From an uncultured Prevotellaceae bacterium (GTDB taxonomy: Bacteria > Bacteroidota > Bacteroidia > Bacteroidales > Muribaculaceae), in the NCBI GenBank assembly GCA_900319525.1, contig ONOU01000008.1, positions 1-64,000 of the forward strand: a stretch of 64,000 bases of DNA, written 5' to 3'. The translations under genes were made by a program, and so were the position numbers. Position 1 is the first letter of the stretch; each line of letters starts with the position of its first letter. Shown one piece after another: positions 16,551-25,058 of this stretch. The notes beneath the pieces were generated by a model that was not told the DNA's origin, did no database searches, and saw nothing but the letters and a program-made list of their open reading frames with translations.

Positions 16551-17999
16551 ATGAAAAGAATTACAACATTAGTGCTCTCTCTCACGACCGTAGGTCTGTC
16601 GGCCCTGGCCGGTGGACTGTTACACAACACCAACCAGCACATCGCCTTCATGCGCATGATGGCCCGTGGCGCCAGCCATGAGATTGACGCTGTCTATACC
16701 AACCCCGCCGGTCTGGCCTTTATGGACCATGACGGCTGGACCCTGTCGCTCAACATCCAGAGCGCCTCACAACGCCGCGACGTGCTCACCACGTTTGCCC
16801 TCTTCCCCGAGGCCGACCACACCCGTCTGTACAAAGGCAAGGCCGAGGCTCCTGTTCTCCCGTCACTCTACGGTGCCTACAAGAAAGACCGCTGGACATT
16901 CTCGGGCTTCTTTGGCATCACTGGTGGCGGCGGCAAGTGTGACTTTGACAGCGGCCTGCCCATGTTTGACGCCGCTGTGATGGCCGGTGTTGCCGCCCAG
17001 ACCAAGCCGCTCATTTCCCAGTTCCCCCAGGCAGCCGCCTTGTTCCCCCAGGGCTATGTGGATCCCTCATTCTATGACATCGAGTCGGCAATGAAGGGTC
17101 GTCAGTATATCTTCGGACTGCAATTGGGTGGCACCTACAAGATCCTGGACTGGATGAGTGCCTATGCCGGTTTCCGCATGAACTATTTTAACGGCAACTA
17201 TTCAGGTCACATCTCGGCAAGCGCCAACGACAAGTTGAAGGGTGCCGTCGGCCAGATGCTGCCCCTGGTGCAGCAGTATGCCCCCGAATATGTGCCCGTC
17301 CTCTCGGGGATGGCTGGTGAGGGGGGACTGGCCAAGGTCGCACTCGACTGCTCCCAGACCGGTTGGGGCGTGACTCCCATCATCGGCGTGGATCTGGTGT
17401 GGAAGGGCTTTACCCTGGCTGCCAAGTATGAGTTCAAGACCAACCTTAATATCGAGAACGACAACAAGACGTTCGAGAACGATGTGCCCGACGCCTTCAA
17501 GGAGAAGATGGCCGACTACAAGCACGGCGTGAACACGCCCAGCGACCTGCCCGCCGTGTTCTATGCCGCCCTGGGCTACGAGTTCATCCCCCACAAGCTG
17601 CGTGCCACCGTCGAGTATCACTACTATGACGACAAGCATGCCGAGATGGCCCACGACAAGCAGAAGGCCCTGCGCCACGGCACCCACGAGGTGCTCGCCG
17701 GCGTGGAGTGGGACATCAACAAGATGTTCACTGTGAGCGCCGGTGCCCAGAACACCGACTACGGCCTGAGCGACCAGTTCCAGACCCACACCTCCTTCTC
17801 CTGCGACAGCTACTCGATAGGCTTCGGTGGCGCTGTGAACCTGAGCGAGAAGGTGAAGCTGAACGTGGGCTACTTCTGGACCACCTACAAGGACTATGAC
17901 CGCAGCGAGACCGACTACTTCGGCACCACGCTGCCCGGTAAGGACACCTACAGCCGCACCAACAAGGTATTTGGCGCCGGCATCGACTTCAAGTTCTAA
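16551..17999 (+). CDS. OmpP1/FadL-family outer-membrane transporter
   Basis: A 482-residue exported barrel. After a signal peptide (about 1-20) the N-terminal plug has MMARGASHEIDAVYTNPAGLAFM, matching the NPAG motif of FadL. The rest alternates long amphipathic strands with charged loops and ends KVFGAGIDFKF, a terminal-phenylalanine strand recognised by the BAM complex. FadL proteins let hydrophobic compounds such as fatty acids or aromatics cross the outer membrane; the substrate here is unknown. It has its own promoter and is closed by two hairpins at 18018-18107. Confidence 0.85.
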   Translation: MKRITTLVLSLTTVGLSALAGGLLHNTNQHIAFMRMMARGASHEIDAVYTNPAGLAFMDHDGWTLSLNIQSASQRRDVLTTFALFPEADHTRLYKGKAEAPVLPSLYGAYKKDRWTFSGFFGITGGGGKCDFDSGLPMFDAAVMAGVAAQTKPLISQFPQAAALFPQGYVDPSFYDIESAMKGRQYIFGLQLGGTYKILDWMSAYAGFRMNYFNGNYSGHISASANDKLKGAVGQMLPLVQQYAPEYVPVLSGMAGEGGLAKVALDCSQTGWGVTPIIGVDLVWKGFTLAAKYEFKTNLNIENDNKTFENDVPDAFKEKMADYKHGVNTPSDLPAVFYAALGYEFIPHKLRATVEYHYYDDKHAEMAHDKQKALRHGTHEVLAGVEWDINKMFTVSAGAQNTDYGLSDQFQTHTSFSCDSYSIGFGGAVNLSEKVKLNVGYFWTTYKDYDRSETDYFGTTLPGKDTYSRTNKVFGAGIDFKF

Positions 18000-18017
18000 C
18001 CGCTGCCCAAACAGCAT

Positions 18018-18044
18018 CTCTTATAACACACACGCGTATAAGAG
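18018..18044 (+). terminator. Hairpin after the FadL-like gene
   Basis: CTCTTATA (18018-18025) pairs with TATAAGAG (18037-18044), followed by an AT-rich run. Confidence 0.5.
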
Positions 18045-18070
18045 GTTTATAAAAATCTGTATCCTATGGC

Positions 18071-18107
18071 GCGCCGCCGTCCGACAGTTGCAATCGGACG
18101 GCGGCGC
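18071..18107. terminator. Strong GC-rich hairpin between convergent genes
   Basis: GCGCCGCCGTCCGA (18071-18084) pairs perfectly over 14 bases with 18094-18107 around a nine-base loop. It lies six bases beyond the stop of the minus-strand TPR gene and probably ends both transcripts. Confidence 0.7.
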
Positions 18108-18113
18108 TGCTAT

Positions 18114-19814
18114 TTACTCTGCTGCTGGCTCTTCTGGCATGAACTCAGCGATATAGTCGTCCAGCTTGCACTTTAGCTCTAGTTTCCTGGCCAGGAAGCG
18201 TTTTTTCCTGTAAACCGAGTGGAGGTCACTAAAGCCCAAGCACGCCATGATGGCCGAAGTGGGCAGGTCACAGCTGCACAGGCTCAGGAAACGCACATCG
18301 TTCTCGCTCATCGACGGATGAGCCTCAACTGTGCGGGTGATGATATTGTTGCATGTGCTGTCGGCATAGGCTCGAAGTCCTGCCCAGAACGACAGGTCAG
18401 GTTGATTCAAGCCATAGGCCTTCTTGAACAGCTCGTCAAACTTCTTGGGGAATTGGGTGAACTGGGTGTGATGCATCTCCACGAGCTGGGAGAATGTGTT
18501 AATCTGGTGCTTGATGGTGGCCTTGAGCCCGTCGCTCATCTCCTGGTTGGCTTTCAGCATCGCTTCCAGCTGGTCTGCATCACTCTTTAGCCGTTCGATA
18601 GTGTCTTCGCTGGCCGTCAATTGCTGTTTGCGCCGTGCGGCCTTGCGGGCTATCACCATCAGGGTAATGACCAGGATACTGACGGCGAGCAGTGCCCCCA
18701 GTAGCAAGAGTTGCCAATGGGTCTTGTATTTCAATGCCTCGTACCGCAGTGCCTCGTTGTCATACTTGGCCTCCACGTCTCGCAACTGCCGTTGCATGTT
18801 GTTTCTCGTCAACGAGTCTGAACGGTTGTTGGCAGAATCATAGTATCGTTTGAATTGCTCGACATCCTTGCGGCAGCGGGCAATCTCGGCAAGGCAACTC
18901 TCATACAGGACCAACATGCCATCATCCAGTCTGTCCTTATCCACTTGATTCAAGTGCAGTTGTGCTGAATCGGGCTTATTGAGCAAGGCGAGTGCATAGG
19001 CGGCGTCCATGAGCACATGATCCCTGCTGCCATTAAGCTCAATATCGCTGTTCAGCAGTTTTAAAGCACTGGATTTTGCTCTATCGATATCATCAGCATC
19101 ATCGCCAAACATCATCAAATCAATAAGATACAGCGTGTTGTTCAGCTCATCGGCCTCCAGTTGCAACTTGTGGGCCAGAGTATCGGCCCGCTCCAGATAC
19201 ACGATGGCACTATCTCTAATATCCTTTGCGGCATAGATGCCTCCTATCGCCGATAGGCATTTCAAGATATAGGAGCTGTCATTTACTTGCTCAAAATGAT
19301 ATAAAGCGTCTTTGACAGCCTGAATAGCAGAACTGTCTGAAATCAGGTAATCACGGTATAGGCTCCCTATCCTCAAGTTGGCGTAGCCCAGGTTGGAATG
19401 ATCGCCGGGAGCGGCAACGCTCTGCGCTTGCTTGTAAATGGCCATGGCGGCCTCCGCGTCTCCCATCACCTCGGTGACGGCCCCCTTATAGATGTAGGCG
19501 CGCGCCAGCCTCTCTTGCTCGCCGTTATGATGCTTGTAGTAGTTCAGGGCCACGTTAATGATGCTGTCACTGTTGATGTCCACATAGCAGCGGTACTGCG
19601 CCTGCGTCAGCAGCAACGCATAATAGGCACGGTTAGCAGCACCATCAAGCCTACTGGCATTGATGGACTCGAGCACTTGCAGGGCGCTGTCAGGGTTGTT
19701 TGCCTGCAGCAGGCTATCGGCCGCCACGAGCCGCAGGTCATCATGCGGCGCACTGCTGTGGCACCCACACAGTACACATGCCCATGCAAGACACATCAGA
19801 ATTTTGTTTCGCAT
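18114..19814 (-). CDS. TPR lipoprotein-like membrane regulator
   Basis: A 566-residue protein. An N-terminal signal with a lipobox-like CGCHSS (C17/C19) precedes about ten TPR-like helical repeats (30-330). A single membrane helix follows (about 365-390, LLLLGALLAVSILVITLMVI), then a coiled coil and a C-terminal domain with the helix-turn-helix-like segment LPTSAIMACLGFSDLHSVYRKK at about 525-546. This is the layout of a Bacteroidales family in which a periplasmic TPR sensor is joined through the membrane to a cytoplasmic DNA-binding-like domain, related to DUF6377 proteins. It may sense an envelope signal and control transcription, but no target is visible. A related layout is found at 58839-60467. 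Confidence 0.72.
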   Translation of the reverse strand: MRNKILMCLAWACVLCGCHSSAPHDDLRLVAADSLLQANNPDSALQVLESINASRLDGAANRAYYALLLTQAQYRCYVDINSDSIINVALNYYKHHNGEQERLARAYIYKGAVTEVMGDAEAAMAIYKQAQSVAAPGDHSNLGYANLRIGSLYRDYLISDSSAIQAVKDALYHFEQVNDSSYILKCLSAIGGIYAAKDIRDSAIVYLERADTLAHKLQLEADELNNTLYLIDLMMFGDDADDIDRAKSSALKLLNSDIELNGSRDHVLMDAAYALALLNKPDSAQLHLNQVDKDRLDDGMLVLYESCLAEIARCRKDVEQFKRYYDSANNRSDSLTRNNMQRQLRDVEAKYDNEALRYEALKYKTHWQLLLLGALLAVSILVITLMVIARKAARRKQQLTASEDTIERLKSDADQLEAMLKANQEMSDGLKATIKHQINTFSQLVEMHHTQFTQFPKKFDELFKKAYGLNQPDLSFWAGLRAYADSTCNNIITRTVEAHPSMSENDVRFLSLCSCDLPTSAIMACLGFSDLHSVYRKKRFLARKLELKCKLDDYIAEFMPEEPAAE

Positions 19815-19836
19815 ATAATCTTCTTTTTTAGTGACA

Positions 19837-19844
19837 CAAAATTA
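19837..19844 (-). promoter_or_regulatory. -7 box for the TPR regulator gene
   Basis: The minus strand reads TAATTTTG; the transcript would start about 16 bases before the ATG at 19814. Confidence 0.45.
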
Positions 19845-20007
19845 CTCAAAAAAAACCAAGATGCTACCGCAAGAATCTCCCCAAAAGTGGCCTTTAAAAA
19901 CCCATGTCCCATGCATGTCCCATTAAATATTTTTAAAGCACAGATAACCAGCTTGTTACAAAACAAGATGTCCCACCTAAAAACTTGTCTTTCTTGAAGA
20001 TTGCCTG

Positions 20008-20015
20008 TAACTTTG
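20008..20015 (+). promoter_or_regulatory. -7 box for the interrupted DUF3244 gene
   Basis: TAACTTTG matches TAnnTTTG, about 32 bases before the ATG at 20048, so the promoter of the broken gene is intact. Confidence 0.45.
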
Positions 20016-20047
20016 CAATCGTGATTTTACAATTATTATATCATGCT

Positions 20048-20422
20048 ATGAAACGTGTACTTTCATTTATTTTTTTATTGTTATTCTCATTACAGGTCAT
20101 TGCCGACAACAGGCAAGAAGTGATTATTCTTCATAGCTAAGGTGGGCTACGCTCAGGCCAACCTCTGTATTATGACATGCCTGCTGCGTATTATGAGTAT
20201 AGCCCTAAGGGGCAGCGTATCATCATCGATGGCGGTGGGGCAGTGAGTTACTACGACGTGGAGATCAGCTCGGCCACGACGGGAGCGGTGGAAATGACCA
20301 CGACCGTCAGCGGCACCTACGACACGTTCAACATCTCGTCGCTGAGCGCCGGCACCCACGTCATCACCATCGAGTCCCCCTCGGGCAACACCTTCGAGGG
20401 TACGTGTTTTTATAAAAGTTAG
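20048..20422 (+). pseudogene. DUF3244-like secreted protein broken by an in-frame stop
   Basis: From the ATG at 20048 one reading frame encodes a signal peptide (MKRVLSFIFLLLFSLQVIA) and DNRQEVIILHS, then a TAA at 20138-20140. The same frame continues without shift through GGLRSGQPLYYDMPAAYYEY and a beta-rich domain to the stop at 20422. Together the two parts give a protein of about 124 residues, the usual size and layout of DUF3244 (periplasmic immunoglobulin-like) proteins. The promoter and domain look undamaged, so the inactivation is recent or the stop is read through. The segment from the internal ATG at 20177 alone would lack a signal peptide and is unlikely to be a gene by itself. Confidence 0.75.
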
Positions 20423-20442
20423 TTATTCTGATCAATTTCTAC

Positions 20443-20450
20443 TATTTTTG
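20443..20450 (+). promoter_or_regulatory. -7 box for the 294-residue secreted protein
   Basis: TATTTTTG matches TAnnTTTG; the ATG at 20483 follows about 25 bases after the predicted start. Confidence 0.5.
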
Positions 20451-20482
20451 CAAATAAGTTTAACCGTTAAACACAGAAGACA

Positions 20483-21367
20483 ATGAAAAAGAAATTACTA
20501 TTTATCATTTTGGCCGTGCTGGGCATGACCCAGGTCATGGCAGAGAGTTACTATAGTTTGCCGATTGTTCGCGAGGGAGTCAAGTGGGTGAACGAAAAGG
20601 TGATCATCAATCATGGTGACACGACCAGTTATTATTACACTTATGAGTTTAGCGGCTATGACAGCACCCGAGTGAATTTTCACGGTGAAGTCTTTCCAGC
20701 CTGTTACTATTATGAAGGAGAGCATCTGAATACCGAAACAGATAGTATTATTTCGGGCTTCTATGGCGGGCCTCTTGGTGCTTCTTGTTTCAGAAATAAT
20801 GCCTTGAATAAAGTGTTAAGAGAAGGACGTTGTATGATTTCCTATCCTATGTACACAGATGGAGGTACCATAGTTCTTTACATATGGCATGAGTGCATAC
20901 CATTTTACTTAAGTGGAGCATATTACATGAATATGACAGAACCCCTGTTGACAGAAGAGAATTTCACCGAGGTTGAGCCGATAGAGGTTGAGGGTACTAC
21001 TTGTCGCCGTTATGCCTATGTGAAGGAGAATGGAGACACGATGTGCTATGTGGTCGAGGGCATCGGATTTGACAGCCGCAACATGGGCGACCTGTTGACG
21101 CCTTTCACCCGTGAGCCCGACCCCGATGCCGACTATCAGGAGTACTGCGGCCTGTGCCACGTGGTCAAGGACGGCCAGATCATCTACAAGGGCATGCGCT
21201 ATACCCCCGACAACATGACGGGTGTTGACGAGGTTGTGGCCGAGCAGCCGCAGGCGCGCAAGTATGACGACAACTACTACAACCTGATGGGCCAGCCCGT
21301 GGGCAAGACGTTGCCGACCACTCCCGGCATCTACATCCACCAGGGAAAGAAGATTGTCATTCGGTGA
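20483..21367 (+). CDS. Secreted protein of unknown function with a PGIYI-type C-terminal tail
   Basis: A 294-residue protein with a clear signal peptide (MKKKLLFIILAVLGMTQVMA). The mature part is rich in tyrosine and acidic residues, and I recognise no catalytic motif. The last 35 residues, with YYNLMGQPVGKTLPTTPGIY and IHQGKKIVIR, form the short tail common on exported Bacteroidales proteins and resembling type IX secretion-type sorting sequences. The 5' two thirds are somewhat more AT-rich than the 3' end. No operon partner; the hairpin repeat at 21393-21552 follows. Confidence 0.7.
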   Translation: MKKKLLFIILAVLGMTQVMAESYYSLPIVREGVKWVNEKVIINHGDTTSYYYTYEFSGYDSTRVNFHGEVFPACYYYEGEHLNTETDSIISGFYGGPLGASCFRNNALNKVLREGRCMISYPMYTDGGTIVLYIWHECIPFYLSGAYYMNMTEPLLTEENFTEVEPIEVEGTTCRRYAYVKENGDTMCYVVEGIGFDSRNMGDLLTPFTREPDPDADYQEYCGLCHVVKDGQIIYKGMRYTPDNMTGVDEVVAEQPQARKYDDNYYNLMGQPVGKTLPTTPGIYIHQGKKIVIR

Positions 21368-21392
21368 GCGGACCTTTGGCCCGCGGCTTAAG

Positions 21393-21552
21393 GGGGCATC
21401 CGCGCTCCGCTTTAGCCTCACCCTCATGAACTCGCGCTAAGGTGCAGGGACGCAAAGTTTTTGGATTTGAAGACAAGAAGGACAAGTAAGACAAAATATT
21501 GATTATCAATTAAATAATCACTTATTGTCCTTCTTGTCTTTCTTGTCTTCCC
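21393..21552 (+). repeat. Dispersed intergenic hairpin element, copy B
   Basis: AAGACAAGAAGGACAA (21470-21485) pairs perfectly with 21526-21541 around an AT-rich centre, and GGCATCCGCGCTC, CGCTAAG and GATTTGAA precede it. These parts match copy A (11221-11341) in the opposite orientation. Like copy A it sits between convergent genes. Confidence 0.65.
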
Positions 21553-21609
21553 ATGAGAAAATGGGGGCGCGATAGATTGATAGATTCTGCGTGTGTAGAG
21601 GGGTTGTGT

Positions 21610-22152
21610 TTACCGCAAGAGGTTGGACATCATGGTGTTCCAGTCCTGGGCGTCGGAGATGCTGCTGAGCATTCCCTCGTGGACGGGGAAGGCCAGGCTG
21701 TCGTTCAGCGTGTAGGTGACCTGCGGCAGTTTGACATACAGGCCGAGGGTGTTCAACGTCTGTCCCGTCTGGTACTGCTCGCCCAGCTGCTTGAAGTCGG
21801 CAGCGTTGATGTAATACAGGCGGTCGCCCTTGTTGCACAGGTAGATGCGGCTGAACTCGCGGTTGCCCAGCTGCTGGGCACACTGCAGCAGGCAGCGCGT
21901 CACGTCAAAGCGGTCAAAGCTGCGCTCGTCGGCCTCGCCCACGTTAAACGAGAGTTCCCCGTGGGGGTTGTACCAGGGCTCGGTGACGGCTATGTTGATG
22001 CCGTTGTTGGCCGGATCCAGGTTCTTGAGCTCCACGCGCGAGATCACGTTGCGGCCATGGCGCACGACATCTACCGACAGCAGCGCATGGGCTGCCACCA
22101 GTGCCAGCACGGCGATGACGGCCAGCAACAATAGTTTGTCTTTCCTTGTCAT
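21610..22152 (-). CDS. Small membrane-anchored protein of unknown function
   Basis: A 180-residue protein with one N-terminal membrane helix (KLLLLAVIAVLALVAAHALL) and a soluble remainder that would face the periplasm. No family is recognised. The segment RFDVTRCLLQCAQQLGNREF has two cysteines, and YLCNKGDRLYYI a third. The ATG at 22152 follows the LD-carboxypeptidase stop by 16 bases with GTGAG before it; a TTG start nine codons earlier would overlap that gene. It is the last gene of the peptidoglycan-related run 21610-24370 and may share that context. Confidence 0.6.
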   Translation of the reverse strand: MTRKDKLLLLAVIAVLALVAAHALLSVDVVRHGRNVISRVELKNLDPANNGINIAVTEPWYNPHGELSFNVGEADERSFDRFDVTRCLLQCAQQLGNREFSRIYLCNKGDRLYYINAADFKQLGEQYQTGQTLNTLGLYVKLPQVTYTLNDSLAFPVHEGMLSSISDAQDWNTMMSNLLR

Positions 22153-22168
22153 CTCACTGTAGAAAAGC

Positions 22169-23203
22169 CTATTTGGCAAACGTCAGCGTCACGCCCTCGG
22201 GGGTGACGTCGAGCAGCGCCGGGCACCCCTCGATCATCGGGTAGTTCCAGTTCTCGTCGTGGCTGACGGGGAAATCATAGCACACGGGGATGCCATACCC
22301 ATTCAGCGTCTCGCTCAGCATCTCATACATGTCGTAGTAGCCGCTCTGGGGCTCATACTCGGTGAAGCGTCCCACGATAATGCCCTTGACGCGCTCAAGC
22401 ACGCCCTTGAGGCGCAGTGCCTGCAACATGCTGTTGACACGCGGCATGCTCTCGCTCACGTCCTCAAAGAAGAGGATGATATCCTTGCCGCGGATGTTGT
22501 CGCGGTCCAGGAAGTCCCACTTGCGGCTGCCGCCGATGTTGGTGAACACGGCCATATTGCCGCCGATGACGATGCCGCTGGCCTTGCCCGTGACGTTCAG
22601 GCGGTGGGCCGGTACCTCATAGGTGGGCAAGGTGCCCATGAGCACACTGCGCAGCATCTGGTTGAGCGGATCCTCGGGGCCGCGGCTTCCCAGCGCGCCG
22701 CCCATGTTGGCGTGCAGGCTCATCACGCCGCTGCACACCAGGGCGCTGTGCAGGGCGGTGATGTCGCTATAGCCCACGACCCACTTGGGATGCTGATTGA
22801 AGTCCTTGCGGGTCAACGAGTCGAGCAACATCGCCGAGCCATAGCCGCCACGAGTACACACGATGGCCTTGATTTCGGGGTCGTTGAACGCCCAGCGCAG
22901 GTCGGCGCAGCGCTCCTGGACCGTGCCGGCATACATGTGGCACTTGGAGAGCGTGTGAGGCCCGATCACCGGCTCAAATCCCCAGGCGCGCAACGTGGCG
23001 GCGGCTTTCTCGGGATTGTCGTCGGCAGGCGTGCTGGCGGGCGAGACGATGGCCACCTTGTCGCCACGCTTGAGGGCGGCGGGCATCACCATCTTGTCCC
23101 GGTGAGAGTTGGGCACACGGTGGCGGTGCCGGTCCTGTGCACTAGCGATAACACTCATGGTTGCTAACAGTATCAATATCGTGACTAAAAATATCCTTTT
23201 CAT
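22169..23203 (-). CDS. LD-carboxypeptidase (peptidase S66)
   Basis: A 344-residue protein that should remove the terminal D-alanine from muropeptide tetrapeptides during peptidoglycan recycling. The catalytic serine is in CTRGGYGSAMLLD, preceded by IVSPASTPADD; the S66 hallmarks WVGYSDITALHSAL, a glutamate in ILFFEDVSESMPRVNSML and a C-terminal histidine in FPVSHDENWNYPM complete the Ser-Glu-His triad. A signal peptide (about 1-22, ending VIASAQ) puts it in the periplasm, unlike the cytoplasmic LdcA of E. coli. It lies just downstream of a NagZ-like hydrolase. Confidence 0.9.
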   Translation of the reverse strand: MKRIFLVTILILLATMSVIASAQDRHRHRVPNSHRDKMVMPAALKRGDKVAIVSPASTPADDNPEKAAATLRAWGFEPVIGPHTLSKCHMYAGTVQERCADLRWAFNDPEIKAIVCTRGGYGSAMLLDSLTRKDFNQHPKWVVGYSDITALHSALVCSGVMSLHANMGGALGSRGPEDPLNQMLRSVLMGTLPTYEVPAHRLNVTGKASGIVIGGNMAVFTNIGGSRKWDFLDRDNIRGKDIILFFEDVSESMPRVNSMLQALRLKGVLERVKGIIVGRFTEYEPQSGYYDMYEMLSETLNGYGIPVCYDFPVSHDENWNYPMIEGCPALLDVTPEGVTLTFAK

Positions 23204-23245
23204 AATCTCCTTTTTTTCATTTCTTCCGTTTTTTACATGCTCCCA

Positions 23246-24370
23246 TTACTCTATCGCACCCAGCTTGTGTTGCAGCCGTTGCAGGCGCTCGTGGGACTGC
23301 TCCATCCGTTCCCATGAGATGCGCCCCTGCTTGACCGAGTTGACGATCATGTCCACCAGCTTGAACGGGCGGTCGGCCTCAAAGCCGGTGCTGATGTTGT
23401 TGCCCACACAGATCAGGTCGGCACCCGCGTTGATGGCCAGTTCCAGCGCCGTGGGGATGCTGTACTGGTTGCGGATGGCCTGCATGTACAGGTCATCGGT
23501 CACCACCACGCCGTCATAGCCCATCTCGCCGCGCAGCAGGCCGTTGATGGTCCTTGCCGACAGTGTGGCAGGGTACTCGTCGTCGATCTGGCGGTTAAAC
23601 AGGTGGGCCGTCATGATCAAGTCGGCCTTGCCGGCATCGATGAGCTGGCGAAACGGCTCCAGCTCGGCAGGGCTCCAGCGCGTGGTCACATCGACGAAAC
23701 CGTAGTGCGAGTCGTCGATGGCGTTGCCGTGGCCGGGGAAGTGCTTGAGGGTGCACAGCACGCCCTGACGGCGGCTCTCGTCGATAAACCAGCCCGCATG
23801 GCGCGCGATCACGGCTGTCTGGGTCGAGTAGCAGCGGTTGTAGTGGCCCACGGCAGGGCAATCGTGGTTGAGCACATCGACCACAGGAGCCAGGTTGACG
23901 TTCACGCCGGCCTCGCGCATCTCGCGTGCCAGCCGTGACGCATAGTAGCGGGTGGTGTCCTCGTTGTCGATGGTGCCCAGGTGTTCGGCGGTCACCGTCG
24001 GCAGGAAGCCGTATTGCGGCTTCAGGCGCGCTACCTTGCCGCCTTCCTGGTCGGTGGCGATGATCAGGGGATAGTCGGCCCATGCTTGGAGCTGGGCGGT
24101 CATGCGCGTGAGTCGCTCCTTGCTGGTGATGTTGCGCGAACCCAGCGTGGCGTCGCCCGTCACGTCGATGTCAAACAGCACGAGCGCGCCCACCTTGAGG
24201 TCGCGCACATAGCGTGCCGCGTCACAGTCCTCGGTCACGCTGTCGCCCTTGAATCCCACCATGAGCATCCCCGCGGCATAGCGGCGGATGACCGAGTCGG
24301 GCGGCAACTGCGCCATCAGGCTACCCGCTGCCAGCAGCGCAATAGCCAGTGTCGTGAATATCCTCTTCAT
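23246..24370 (-). CDS. Glycoside hydrolase family 3, NagZ-like N-acetylhexosaminidase
   Basis: A 374-residue exported enzyme with a signal peptide (MKRIFTTLAIALLAAGSLMA). It has the NagZ signature KHFPGHGNAIDDSHYGF, the early DQEGGKVARL and the nucleophile aspartate in VVVTDDLYMQAI. Single-domain GH3 enzymes of this length remove N-acetylglucosamine from muropeptides or chitin fragments. Start at 24370 is chosen because GGAGGTGAA precedes it and the signal peptide begins there; an upstream ATG at 24433 gives an unlikely leader. With the LD-carboxypeptidase 42 bases downstream it forms a periplasmic peptidoglycan turnover pair. Confidence 0.88.
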   Translation of the reverse strand: MKRIFTTLAIALLAAGSLMAQLPPDSVIRRYAAGMLMVGFKGDSVTEDCDAARYVRDLKVGALVLFDIDVTGDATLGSRNITSKERLTRMTAQLQAWADYPLIIATDQEGGKVARLKPQYGFLPTVTAEHLGTIDNEDTTRYYASRLAREMREAGVNVNLAPVVDVLNHDCPAVGHYNRCYSTQTAVIARHAGWFIDESRRQGVLCTLKHFPGHGNAIDDSHYGFVDVTTRWSPAELEPFRQLIDAGKADLIMTAHLFNRQIDDEYPATLSARTINGLLRGEMGYDGVVVTDDLYMQAIRNQYSIPTALELAINAGADLICVGNNISTGFEADRPFKLVDMIVNSVKQGRISWERMEQSHERLQRLQHKLGAIE

Positions 24371-24421
24371 CTGGTTATCTTCACCTCCATTAAATAGAAA
24401 ACAATCGGTCCACATCAAGGG

Positions 24422-24459
24422 CAATAAATACAATCAACTGTCTTCAATTGTACTTATTG
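24422..24459 (-). terminator. Hairpin between the repeat protein and the GH3 gene
   Basis: CAATAAATACAAT (24422-24434) pairs with ATTGTACTTATTG (24447-24459) with one mismatch. It follows the stop of the small repeat gene on the minus strand and probably ends its transcript. Confidence 0.5.
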
Positions 24460-24484
24460 TTTTCCTTATTGCTTGCCGTTGTCG

Positions 24485-24916
24485 TTACTTGTCAAAGAAA
24501 TGGAAGAAATAGTAGCAGGCGATCCAATCGACGCGCACGCCACGGGCAAAGCCGATGGTCTGCTTCTTGTCGTCGGTCACCTTGCCGTCGTTGATGTTGA
24601 TGTAACCCAGCACGTTGCTCTGGCCGTCACGCACGGTGCCATCGGTGTTGATGTAACCGATGCGCTGACCATCGGCACTGTAGATGTCGAGCTGCTTGAT
24701 GGAGCCCAGCGCCTTGCCGCTGTTGTCACGCACGCTGCCGTCGGCCTCAAACGTGCCCACCGAGCGGCCCGCCTGGTCGCGCACCACGCCGTTGCCGTTG
24801 ATGCGGCCGATGCTGGTGAAGTTGGCGTCGCGCAGCACCTGAGCACTAGCGCCCGATGCCATAATGCCAGCCAGTGCCAGCACTGCGACCATCATGTATA
24901 ATCTGAACTTTTTCAT
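24485..24916 (-). CDS. Small secreted protein built of glycine/aspartate beta repeats
   Basis: A 143-residue protein with a signal peptide ending ASGASAQ. The mature part is a run of about five short units of the form IGRINGNGVVRDQ, VGTFEADGSVRDN, LGSIKQLDIYSAD, IGYINTDGTVRDG and LGYININDGKVTDD, resembling beta-hairpin repeats of cell-wall or choline-binding type in layout but without aromatic binding residues. The start at 24916 is set by AGGAGG eight bases upstream; such a strong Shine-Dalgarno site is unusual in Bacteroidota. It is divergent from the MmeI-like gene. The function is unknown. Confidence 0.7.
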   Translation of the reverse strand: MKKFRLYMMVAVLALAGIMASGASAQVLRDANFTSIGRINGNGVVRDQAGRSVGTFEADGSVRDNSGKALGSIKQLDIYSADGQRIGYINTDGTVRDGQSNVLGYININDGKVTDDKKQTIGFARGVRVDWIACYYFFHFFDK

Positions 24917-24984
24917 AGTCATTTCCTCCTTAGTTTTCACTACTATAGAACTAAATTGTACTCCTTTAGACTCGGAACAAGCCA

Positions 24985-24992
24985 CAAAGTTA
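24985..24992 (-). promoter_or_regulatory. -7 box for the small repeat protein gene
   Basis: The minus strand reads TAACTTTG, with a TTTG 22 bases upstream (25015-25018 on the plus strand as CAAA), near the normal -33 spacing. Confidence 0.5.
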
Positions 24993-25024
24993 AATCATTT
25001 TTTTCAATATCCCGCAAAAAACGC

Positions 25025-25032
25025 TACCTTTG
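25025..25032 (+). promoter_or_regulatory. -7 box for the MmeI-like gene
   Basis: TACCTTTG matches TAnnTTTG and makes the ATG at 25059 the first start on the transcript, so upstream in-frame ATGs are not used. Confidence 0.55.
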
Positions 25033-25058
25033 TCAATTCCAATCATCGACATGGCACC

